A DNA stretch of 36,855 bases from Gnetum montanum. Lineage: Eukaryota > Streptophyta > Gnetopsida > Gnetales > Gnetaceae. A model generated the notes under the pieces. It made no database searches and was not told the origin of the DNA. It saw only the letters and a list, made by a program, of their open reading frames with translations. The DNA lies in contig MNCI01016273.1 of NCBI GenBank assembly GCA_015680685.1, positions 1,254,550 through 1,291,404 of the forward strand, given 5' to 3'. This document shows, one piece after another, positions 1 through 8,924 of this stretch (within the stretch, counting starts at the first letter, position 1; every line of letters begins with the position of its first letter). The position numbers were made by a program, and so were the translations under genes.

Positions 1-389
1 GTCCTCAACCACACATAAATAAAATAAAATAAAAATTATGAATTTCAATTACTAAATGAGCAAGCACTACACCAGCACATGATAAATAGTGCACCACATG
101 CTTTGCACAGACCTCTAAAAGATGACCTTAATGTAACCTATCAATCATGCTGTTGGTACCAATTGCCCCTTGGAGAGAGAAAGTGATATAAAGGAATTCT
201 ATTTAGAAAAGAAAAGAAATAAAATCAAGAGAAAAGATAAGCCACCTAAAAAATGCCAACAAAATAGCATATCTTTAAATTATAAAACATGGTAATGACC
301 GCATAATTTGTGCAAGTCTAATGAATTGATTTTCATATTTTTTAAAAAAGAATTACATATTTACAAATGCTTGTTAAAACATTTGTAAT
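1..389. other. AT-rich stretch without recognisable gene
   Basis: No reading frame, RNA gene or repeat terminus is convincing here. It lies downstream of the minus-strand family A gag-like remnant and may be internal or flanking sequence of that element. Confidence 0.4.
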
Positions 390-1010
390 AGTGATGCAGC
401 GTGTTGACAACGAATGATAGTTTAGAGTTAGGGTTTCTCCCACAAGACCGCTATAAAGGGGGGCAGAGCCAGAGTTGGAAACAACCATTTTCTATTCTAC
501 GGCTAGCAGGGTGGGTCACCGATCAGGGCCTTCACTCACTCTAGCAGTGCCTTCTGGTAGCCTTTCTCTATGCCACGTACTCCAACAATTGGAACCAGAA
601 ACACCAATAGCGGAGTGGCTTTTCGGTAGTCTTCTCTCTTCGGCAGGCAGCAAATATCGCTCTCTCTCCTGCAGGTCGGATGAGCAGCAGCACAGGCTTC
701 TCGTCAACCACAGAAAACACACAATGTTGCCAACTGAGCACCTTGTCTGCCACAGTAGCAAACAACCTGTGGTGGTCCCAGACAATCTCTGGATGGTGCA
801 TCACAGTGACGACTGTAGTTGCAGCACAGGTGATTGTAGATGGTAGCAGACAGCAACTCAGGAAAGGCCTCTTTGGAGGTGCATGCCTAGTTGGTGATTG
901 GTGCCACGTCAATAGTGATGCGGACACTATGAGGGCTATCGGTAGAAGTCTTTATTTCTACCTATAAATAGAAACCTGGCAAAGATAGGTTGTATGCATA
1001 GGCAACACAT
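390..1010. other. GC-rich island of unknown origin
   Basis: Base composition changes abruptly to roughly balanced GC with many CpG and CAG/CTG steps, between AT-rich flanks. Because stops are rare at this composition, open frames overlap on both strands (for example 475-846 and 680-967 plus, 568-927 minus); none shows a domain I recognise. Plus-strand TATA-like elements sit at both ends: CTATAAAGG near 451 just after GTTAGGGTTT, and CTATAAATAG near 962. The block sits where the Gag core of the minus-strand family A element would be expected, so it is either an inserted fragment or part of that element's unique internal region. A captured host-gene piece is possible but unproven. Confidence 0.45.
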
Positions 1011-1860
1011 ATAGCATTAACATCATTTGGTTCCTTTGATCATTTTGGTCTTGTTGGTCATTTTAGTCACTTCCATCATGGTCTCGCCTCTTGTGGTTAT
1101 GGTCAATGCTAGAAGAAGAAGAAGACAATACAGGTGAAAAGGAAGAAGGACTAGCACCATCATGGTGCCTACTACTCCCTCTTCAATGATAGAAACCATG
1201 ATCATGATCTTATTTTCTATTCACATCCTTGCCTTGACTTGCCCCTTTGGATCCTTCTTTGTCATTGGATCCATTTTTACCAAAACTAGGATTTTGAATC
1301 ATGTACTGCAAGTTTTGGTTTTGACCTCCTTCATCAATGTCAAAAAGAGAAATTTCACTGAATGGAAAACTCCAAAAGAAATTTTCTTCACCATCTTTTT
1401 GGTACAATAGGAATGGAGAATCATTAAATCCTTTTCCCTTTGTAGATTCATGAAGTTGCTCTAGTTGTCAATCCCATAGTTGTTATGGCTTAGTGGGATG
1501 ATAATCCCTAGTGTTAGTATCTTGCAGAGCATACTCAACATGAAGTTCTTGGAGACCCCATTATACAAGCATTTGTTGGAGAATTATAGGAACCAATCGA
1601 TCTAGCGACAACATAATGTTGCCTTCCATGTTATTCCATCATAGCTATTCATCTTGGTGTAGGATAAAGGTGAGATTGGGTCCATGCTCATCAGGATGGG
1701 CATATACAACTCGATATTGTTGACACATTGGCAGATGAACTCCATCAAACTTAGATGGAGAAGCACTCTTGTGAAAAGAAGACATTTTTGTTAGAAAATA
1801 ATAATGTAGTGTGCTTTTAAATTTTGTTATGGTAATTATAGAATATGACATGACTTTGAG
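1011..1860 (-). pseudogene. Gag-like N-terminal remnant of the left family A element
   Basis: Starting about 65 bp inside the tRNA-Asp primer site on the minus strand, a broken frame runs from about 1851 to 1011. One open piece covers 1645-1851, another 1210-1407; stops between them are mostly TAG/TAA where Gln is plausible. Near 1130-1090 it encodes a long Ser run followed by a His/Arg/Asp-rich stretch, the same order seen in the Gag frames at 9100-9250 and 28440-28560. The N-terminal half does not visibly match those two copies, and the Gag core domain expected next is replaced by the GC-rich island. It is called gag-like from position and layout only; the molecular role would be particle structure. 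Confidence 0.45.
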
Positions 1861-1925
1861 GTTTGTTCCAATGATTTTGCATGATTTCCACTAAATCCTA
1901 GATAGCACACGAAATAACTAAAAGG

Positions 1926-1943
1926 TCCTCAACAATGATGCCA
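1926..1943 (-). other. Primer-binding site, tRNA-Asp type (decayed)
   Basis: Minus strand reads TGGCATCATTGTTGAGGA, one base after the LTR end. Against the complement of plant tRNA-Asp(GTC) 3' end (TGGCGCCGTTGCCGGGGA) all six differences are transitions. Confidence 0.75.
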
Positions 1944-1944
1944 A

Positions 1945-2800
1945 TGATGAGTAGTGAGGTACCCCTATACCCAACCATACAAATCACTAAGGCATTCACA
2001 CATGATCTAGTTGAATTCTGTGGACTTATAGTTCTCTAGTGCACTAGTTCCTCTAGGAAGTGAAATGAGCATTGAGAATGTTCATTGTCTTCCCAACTAC
2101 ACTTGTGAAGCCTAAGGGTATGGTTTAAGTGTAATTGAGGTACATGATTTTTATCATTTTTATATTTTATAAGTTTAATAACCTACAACAAGAATGAAAG
2201 GTAGAATAATTTAAAATCTAATTCATTTACTACCTAGCTAGCCTAACACAAGTACCCATCCCACTTTCCTAGACACATCCTAAACACATATAGCATTGTT
2301 AGGCTACTAAACGTTAAGCATTGCTAGGTTACCAAGAACTATATGTGTGCTCAAATTGATCATGGTTGTGTTCATTAACAACTAGAAATTAATTGCTTAA
2401 TTTAAACGCATTAAAGTAAAATGCATTAAAGGAAATATTAATCTATTCTTGGTGCTGCAAGGCTTGTCAAAAGAGTTCATTTTTATTCTCATCACACTAA
2501 TACACTTAGGTACATTAGTGTTTGTACAAAGACCTGTAGACACTCAGACTCCTACTATGGACACTCAAAAGATATTCTAACTCTGGAAAAAACAAACTAT
2601 AAGAGCTTCACTATCTATGACAAAAACTGATGAAAACCTAACTAGAAATTGTGAGCCTAAGCACTATATTTTTAGGTTGGTGTATACCCTATGATATCAA
2701 ATATCCAACATCGTGTCCTAGGATCTGACATCAGATACTCGATGTTGAGGCTCCAATATTGGGTACCCAATATCGGAGCATACAAAAACATGATTCATCA
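1945..2800 (-). repeat. 5' LTR of family A element (copy 1), 856 bp
   Basis: On the minus strand it begins TGATGAATCATG and ends ACTACTCATCA, forming the inverted ends TGATGA/TCATCA. It shares its last part (a conserved stretch ending in a GGTACC-type box, then CTCATCA) with LTRs at 8700-8775, 11640-11677, 28000-28067 and 36612-36660, and its first part and mid-region with 27190-28067. A primer site follows directly, so this is a 5' LTR. It interrupts the reverse transcriptase frame of the Copia element to its right. Confidence 0.8.
2750..2779. repeat. 30-bp near-perfect palindrome in LTR U3
   Basis: The two 15-base arms, GCTCCAATATTGGGT and ACCCAATATCGGAGC, are reverse complements apart from one mismatched pair, with no spacer. 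It lies about 20-50 bp inside the 5' end of the family A LTR, in U3. Confidence 0.85.
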
Positions 2801-3240
2801 GGAGCAAATGTTTCTGCATATTCTATCCCATACATTTAGGTGAACCCTTGTGCCACAAGTTTGGCCTTGTATCTTTTAATGTTTCCATCAGGACCATACT
2901 TGATAGTAAGTATCCATTTTCTCCCCACAAGTTTCTTCCCTTCAAGTAGGTGAACTATTTCCCATGTTTCATTATATTCCAAAGCCTTCATTTCCTCCAT
3001 CATAGCTTCCTTCCATTTCAAATCTTCCAAAGCCTCAAAGATATCTCTTAGAACTTGTGTCTCATCAACCTTTGAAAGAAATGCCCTATAATTACATGAT
3101 ATCTTGGAGCATGTGAGATAATTAGAAATGGGATATTTTACACATGACTTCACCTGTTTTATAACCGCAATTGGAAGATCCAAGTCATCAATCTTTGCAT
3201 TATCATTCACCACCTCAATCTACTACTGTATACCTCCATT
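2801..3240 (-). pseudogene. Copia reverse transcriptase, N-terminal part
   Basis: The open piece 2836-3213 carries the standard opening of Copia RT: a segment before the domain ending in YPISNYL, then EALEDLKWKEAMMEEM, ALEYNETWEIV, GRKWILTIKYGPDG and IKRYKAKLVAQGFT. The frame has one stop and continues through YGIEYAETFAP at 2801-2833, the conserved ETFAP motif, where the family A LTR starts. The catalytic palm motif is therefore absent from this window. The enzyme would copy element RNA into DNA in the cytoplasmic particle. Family identity is secure; function is lost. Confidence 0.9.
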
Positions 3241-4150
3241 ACTTGGGTCTATCACTGATTCGGGATCTTGGTTTTGTTGAGGAGCTTGTGGCCATCTAGA
3301 ATATTCTAGAATTGGTTTTGGATGTGATTTTCTTCCTATATTTTAATCTAACTCCTAGACTAATTTGACATGAGGTGTGACATGATTTTTTGATGTGACC
3401 TTGAGCATAGAAACTAGTAGGAATATGATTAAATCCTAGTGTTGCTCTTCTATAGGTTGATTCTCCCCCTAAAGAGTAACATTGGGATAAAAGAGTTGGT
3501 GTTGAAGAAATGTGACATCACATGATACAAAAATATGTTTTAAAGGAGGGTAGTAGCATTTATACCCTCTTAGTGTAGGAAAATATCCTAATAATACACA
3601 CTTGAGGGCTTTTGGATCAAGTTTCCCATGATTTTGTTGAGCATTATGTACATATACAACACATCCAAAGACACAAGATGGAAGAGTTGAGAATTCATAT
3701 AGAAGAAAAGGGTGATAAGAGAAGACTTAGTAGAATTTGGTGTTGAAGAGTTTTAGATGGTACTCAATTATTAAGATATATAGAGGTGAGAATAGCTTCT
3801 TCTTAGAAGGATTGAAGAACATAGCTAGTAAACATAATTGATCAAGTTACCTCTAGAAGATGTCTATTTGTAACCCCATTTTCTTGGGATGTATGGACAT
3901 AAGAATGTTGGTGAAAGATTCCATGCTCACTTAAATATGCTTTAAGCTCTTGAGAAAAATATTCTTTATCACTATTTGAACGAAGAATATGAATTGACGA
4001 TTGGAAAACATTTTTTATGTGCTTATGGAATTCTTTGAATAATGAGCTAACTTCAGATTTATCTCTCATTAGGTACACCCAACATATACGAGTGTGATTG
4101 TCTATGAAAGTTACAAACCAATGTTCCTCAATTAAATTTGGTACTCGCAA
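3241..4150 (-). pseudogene. Copia integrase core and C-terminal linker
   Basis: The open piece 3842-4150 matches the Copia integrase core: RVPNLIEEHWFVTFIDNHTR (first catalytic region, Asp kept), CWVYLMRDKSEV, then HILRSNSDKEYF where RSDNGKEY is usual (second Asp changed to Asn), then QENGVTNRHLLEV, where the usual stretch carrying the catalytic Glu is shortened and the Glu is missing. Leftwards to 3241 the frame is broken but continues as the linker with CVFGCVVYVH and a conserved glycine-rich stretch near 3560-3600. Integrase would insert the cDNA into the chromosome. Two of three catalytic acids are gone. Confidence 0.85.
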
Positions 4151-4749
4151 AGGATCCTACACATGACTTTGAATAAGATGAAATGAAATAGAAGGTTTAC
4201 AAGGATGAGGAGGATGAGATGTTCAAATTTTTTTGCACAAATACAATTATCATACTTGAAAGATGAAGCATCTTTATTAGTAAACATATGGGGACACAAA
4301 TGTTTCAAATATGTAAAATTTGGATGTCTTAGTATCTTGTCCCAAAGAATTACCTTAGACTTAGGAATAAACTCAGAAGAAATAAATGAGGTTGTAGGGG
4401 ATTCAAACATTGATGGAGAACTAGTACCAATGAGATAATAGAGGCCATGTTGCTCCTCAGCATTGCCAATTGTCCTTCCTGATGATAGATCCTGAAACTC
4501 ACAATGAGAACAAAAAAATATCACAACAAAATTCAAGTCTTTGGTTAGCTTACTATCTATGAGAAAATTGCATTTTAAATTTAGAACATAAAGCAGAAAT
4601 TTTAAAATGAATCTAGGTAGGTTAACATCTCCATGGCCTATAGTTAGGCTTAATGAATTGTTAGCCACTATGATTCTAATTTTATCCACACAATCTTCAT
4701 ACATATAAAATCCTTCTAATGAACTGGTCATGTGGTTGGAGGCTTCCAT
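4151..4749 (-). pseudogene. Copia protease and pre-integrase region
   Basis: The frame opens with EASNHMT, the tail of the protease active-site motif DSGASNHMT; the catalytic DSG falls just upstream at about 4745-4760 where the frame is damaged. The middle (LLYVLNLKCNFL, then SKLTKDLNF and HCEFQDLSSGRTIG) matches the usual Copia protease core. The pre-integrase zinc region follows (GLYYL, ILRHPNFTYLKHL, then CICAKKFEHL) with the last part decayed. The protease would cleave the Gag-Pol polyprotein. Order and spacing agree with the neighbouring gag and integrase. Confidence 0.85.
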
Positions 4750-4984
4750 ATTTATAATTCAAACATTTAAGAAGACCTTGTATGACAATAAGGAAAAGAC
4801 AAGGCTACTACCTCATTGGATAGCAAGTGCAGTAGGAGCTTTAAGAGTAGCCTCAATTTCCTTGCTATTTTGAGAGACATTCAACAATTTTCAAAGTAAC
4901 TCTAGCTACTCATCAGTAAACAAGTTTGAGATAGCCTTTGTATCATTTGATGATTTGGCTATGTATGCTAACTTGTTGTTCCAT

Positions 4985-5890
4985 CATTGGCTCCATGGTT
5001 TCCAATATATAGGCTTTCCATGTATATCCTAGAATGTATCCTTGGTGTCATTGGGCTTGTTGCAATGCTTGCACCATAGTTGTTTATCTTTTCCCTTTTG
5101 GTTCTTTGAGTTACCTCCTTCATGGTTTACAACTAGAGCTAGACCATGGGACATAGCTTTAGTGGGTGGATTTTGAGAGTGCATAATCACTTTCTTTCTA
5201 ATTTCTTCCCTCCTCACTCGCAAAAACTTCCTTTAAGGAGGGAAGTTATTTAGTACCAAGTACTTGTCCCTGAACTTCATCAAGATCTTTATTAAGGCCT
5301 TGCAAAAAGTCAAAAATCCACTCTATTTCCACCATTTTGTTATAAATGATTATGTCATTAGGATATTTCCAATTCACATTGTGGAATACATCAATTTCTT
5401 GCCATAGTTTCAAGAGGGTATTGAAATATTCAATGACTGATGAGTTACCTTGCAAAGTATTGTGGATGGTGAATCAAAATTTGAAGGTTTGTGAGATGTT
5501 TTCAAGGTTTGAATACATTTCTTTTATGGTATCCTAGATTTCCTTAGTTGTTTGAAAAAGTAGATATAGCCTTTCAATTTTGGGCTCCATTGAATTGATC
5601 AACCAAGCCATCACTATTGAGTTTTCTACCTTCTATTTGCTATGGTACAACCTTCTTTAGGCATGGTAGTTTCTCCTTTCAGGTAGTCTATTTTTTTTGT
5701 TACTTTGATCATGAGTAGAATTCAATGATAGCATTTATGAAATTATTTCTATTTAGTCAGTGTATAGCGATTTGAAGAGAATGATTTTCTATTTAAGAGG
5801 AGGAAAGAGATAAGGGTGGAGTTAAGATAGTCAAAATCAAGGAGGATTTTGCTATAGAGAATTCAGGTGCTATGCTCACCATTTTGGTTT
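4985..5890 (-). pseudogene. Copia gag with damaged zinc knuckle
   Basis: Between about 5640 and 5240 the frame matches the UBN2/Copia gag domain: VMAWLINSMEP, then a TTKEIWDT-like stretch, then SSVIEYFNTLLKLWQE and FDFLQGLNKDLDEVQGQVLG. The next open piece, 5029-5223, has VRREEIRKKV and the knuckle CKHCNKPNDTKDTF at 5032-5073; in the family this is CX2CX4HX4C, so the His is Asp and the last Cys is Phe here. The N-terminal end near 5890 is poorly preserved. Gag would build the particle and bind RNA. The primer site and LTR lie immediately upstream. Confidence 0.85.
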
Positions 5891-5923
5891 GCCGATTGGG
5901 TTCTCACACTAGTGAAAGAATTA

Positions 5924-5935
5924 GCTCTAATACTA
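5924..5935 (-). other. Primer-binding site, initiator tRNA-Met type
   Basis: Minus strand reads TAGTATTAGAGC against the canonical TGGTATCAGAGC, two transitions. It abuts the LTR end. Confidence 0.85.
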
Positions 5936-6213
5936 TGAACATGAAGGAGAGAAGAAAAGATTGGATAAATAATTCTCTCACTCTCTCATTTATCTTGAAT
6001 CAACACTTATAGCAATTTATAGGAAAGAATTACAATAGGAAATCTACTAAATAAGGAACAAGAAATCTAAGAAATAACTGATAGATATTAATGATAAAAA
6101 TTAATTTAGAGAATCAACTAGTTTTGGTAAGTTAACCTATAAAATTAGGCTCTAATTGATTAGGCTTTATTCTAACTTATTAACACAAATCATATAGGCT
6201 TTTTTCTATAACA
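5936..6213 (-). repeat. 5' LTR of the Copia element, 278 bp
   Basis: Minus strand begins TGTTATAG and ends CATGTTCA, directly followed by the Met primer site. A TATA-like CCTATAAATTGC lies near 6014-6025 on the minus strand. The right edge is set by the TG terminus and by recognisable LINE coding sequence that begins beyond it; no second LTR is in the window to confirm it. Confidence 0.75.
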
Positions 6214-7826
6214 TTATAATGGTCTATGAAATGGATTACAATAGCACATGAAAGACATACATGTAACTCATCTTCAAGGGCATTTGATGTGCATAACCTA
6301 CAAATGGACTCTTCTTGAGGAAGTTGAATCTATCTTCCACTTTCAATTCTAATATGATAAGAACTTAAGTGAAGTTTGTTGATAGCATTTTGATACTTGA
6401 TGGGAATAGTAACCAAGAGATAGTGATCTTCTACATTTAGTATATTAGGTGTAAATAAAATTTCCTCTTTCCTTTCACATTAGCCCACATCTATCTTAAA
6501 ACCTTATGCTTGACTAGTTGGTAAATATGCTCAGCATTTTGTTGCACATCCTTCTAAGAGATATTCCATTTTATTAACCATTTCATCCCCTAAAAATACT
6601 AATTATGTTCTTGTGAATCCTTAAGAACTACTTCAGAGAATTTTTCTTACTTTGAGATATGTAAGCTATGAGTGTATTCAATGAATTAGTATAAGGCTTC
6701 TACTTCTAAATGTAATAAATCACATTCATATAATAACATTGAGAAAGATGTTTGTATCTTTACCTTTAACTCATCAAGATGAAAAGTTTTCTTTTCACTC
6801 TTTCAATATCTTTCCAAAGTTTATCACAAAGTCCAAGTCCTCAAATAAAACATCCATACAATACAATAGGATAGATGATAGATGAAAAATTTGTTTTTTG
6901 ACTTTCCAAGTCTAGAGGCCTAAATCTTTGCACTTGTTCTTGAAAACATATAGAGCCTTGAAATCTCTTAATATTTTTTGATGCACTTCTCCCACATATA
7001 ATTGTTCATATAAATGAAACCAAAATATTTAAAAGAAGCTACTATTTGCACATTCGTACCTCTAAAATGGAAGTTATAGTAGCTATTTCTGGTACCCCAT
7101 ATCATCAATTTGGTTTTATCTACATTCACTTGAAGACTAAATGAATGATAATAATTTTATAAAATTTATAACAGATTTTACATGCCTTCTATAGTAGTGG
7201 AGATTAAGGTAGCATCATTTTCATATAAAGGAATATTCACTACTTGTGATCCAATTTTGATTACATGACTATCTTATTTGTTGCATAACCATTTTTGCAT
7301 TTTATCAATAAAGATACCAAAGAGACTTAAAGAAAGTGGACAACCTTGCTTACCTATAATTTTCTTTGGAATTGAAATTTTTTCTATTAATTACTATCTA
7401 TAAAATCAATAATCACTTTCCCATACATTCTTTGAGTTGCTACAATCAAATCTAAAGAAAGGCCAATTTTATGCAAGTGATACCATAGTTTTGTACAGAT
7501 TACTGAATTATATGCTTTTGCAAAATTAATAAAAAAAATAAAAACTTTTTATTAGGAATTTTTTCAAATTGCATGTAGTGTATAAGAGTAAATAAGTGAT
7601 CAATAGTAATGTTTTTTTATGTAAAACCTACTTAACATCTTGCTTTGACTTGGTTACCTTCAACCTAAGAATTAGTTTTCTTTTCTAGTAAAGTGCCCAA
7701 TAACTTAGCAAAAAAAATACTTATAATAATCATTTGATAATTGTTCAAATTATTTTTATCCTAATTTTTATATAATAAGATTTCTTTAATAATTTTGCAA
7801 TGTTGATTTAATCCTTACTCCATTGT
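6214..7826 (-). pseudogene. LINE (non-LTR) reverse transcriptase and C-terminus
   Basis: No long open frame survives, but a minus-strand translation across several frames gives the non-LTR RT order. At about 7740-7650 is a stretch like the NYR-I--I---AKL-------E block; KAYNSV (7501-7519) matches the palm KAFDSV; QGCPLSLSLFGIFID lies near 7310-7352; NIPLYENDATLIS has YEND at 7215-7226 where YADD is expected; a VNVDKTKLMIWG thumb motif follows, then SFKYFGFIYMNN. Near 6270-6330 the tail has an ESGR...ICRLC...EDELHVCLSC pattern, like the terminal Cys/His region of jockey-like LINEs. It would nick target DNA and prime reverse transcription there. Both ends are cut, by the Copia LTR on the left and the family A LTR on the right. 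Confidence 0.8.
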
Positions 7827-8775
7827 TGATGAAGCATTGGTTAGTTGTGTTGATGCAATTGCTTTGACACAGTCACGTCAATGTAGTGGCTTTGATGTAG
7901 CTTCCTCAATGCAGTTGCCTCAATGCATACTTATCAACACATACTCATTGATGTGATCCTATTGATGCATGCAATGATGTGCTAATGTGTATTGATTGAT
8001 GTAGTGTCTATTTTCACCTATAAATACGCATGTTCCATCATGTATCTAGCATTCTTTTATCAATAGAGTAGTTGAACTCTTGTTGTTTTATTTTTTAGTA
8101 TTAGAGAATAGTTAGTGAGTGCTTGTAGTTTGTATTTGAGTCAATTATGTGACATCTTATTTGAGTGGAAATGCACCTAGACACATTCCATGAATGACAA
8201 TAAGATCAAGATTGATTCTTATTCATTGCAACACTTTGACTTAGAATGGATTTCCTTTCCATGCAATTTACTTTCCATGTACTTAGTTAATATTTATATT
8301 TCCATGCATATTAATGACTTGGTATAATGAGTGTAACTAGTTTCAAGCATAAACACGTATTCTCTTAGTAATCCTAGCAACGTTATTACTTGGTTCACCC
8401 AGTAGCATAGAGCTTGGTAATTCTAGTAGTGGATAGGTGGGTTTAAGATGTGGATGGCAAGCTAGAAATGGACACTCATTGTAGTAGGATAGTTTAGAAT
8501 CTATATTTCCATTGTTAATTATGTTAAATAATTAATTAATCTATTGTTGTTATAAGTAGCATGAGGCCAGAACAACATGAAGAATCATATGCCTCACTCT
8601 GAGCCAAGCCATACATGCCAAATCTACCACTAGTCCAAGTGGGAAGATAGTGAACTATGATCAAGGTTAAATGATCTAGATGCCACAACTAGTCCCATCC
8701 ATGGAATTCTATCAAATCATGTGTGAACACTTATGATTCGTATGGTTGGGCATAGGGGGTATCCACTACTCATCA
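7827..8775 (+). repeat. 5' LTR of gag-only element, 949 bp
   Basis: Starts TGATGAAGC and ends CACTACTCATCA, followed by a primer site. A TATA-like CCTATAAATACGC is near 8018-8030. U3 (7827-8010) holds many short direct and inverted copies of TTGATGCA / CAATGCA / CAATGTAG. It aligns by eye to 10850-11677 over U3, TATA, a CTTGGTAATCCTAGCA box and the terminal segment. Confidence 0.8.
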
Positions 8776-8776
8776 T

Positions 8777-8794
8777 TAGTGCCATTACCAAGGA
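8777..8794 (+). other. Primer-binding site, tRNA-Asp type (decayed)
   Basis: Reads TAGTGCCATTACCAAGGA, one base after the LTR end; all six differences from TGGCGCCGTTGCCGGGGA are transitions. The following leader (GGTGCTAGTTATCTAG) is shared with the copy at 28087. Confidence 0.8.
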
Positions 8795-8924
8795 TGGTGC
8801 TAGTTATCTAGATTAGTTATATTATAAATGATTTTTGTAAAAGTATTAACAATTTATCTTTTAGAAAATATTAATAGTTTATTTTAAGTAAAAAAAATTA
8901 AAAACATGTTTTTCTATATGAAAA

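Larger units (their letters stand above)
2801..6213 (-). mobile_element. Copia retrotransposon, truncated by family A insertion
   Basis: Reading leftwards on the minus strand: 278-bp LTR (6213-5936), Met primer site, gag, protease, integrase, then the start of reverse transcriptase, stopping at 2801 where the family A LTR begins. The order PR-INT-RT defines Ty1/copia. The rest of RT, RNase H and the 3' LTR should lie beyond the left end of the window if the family A copy is an insertion. Many stops and frameshifts show it is long dead. Confidence 0.85.

Noticed and set aside
153-178. TTGGTACCAATTGCCCCTTG as another tRNA-Asp primer site
   Set aside because: It needs an extra base in the middle and is not preceded by the CTCATCA LTR end.
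475-967. Overlapping plus- and minus-strand ORFs in the GC-rich island as genes
   Set aside because: High GC alone yields long openings in several frames; no domain, start context or splice evidence favours one.
4205-4438. 77-codon plus-strand ORF
   Set aside because: It is antisense to the recognised Copia protease/pre-integrase frame.
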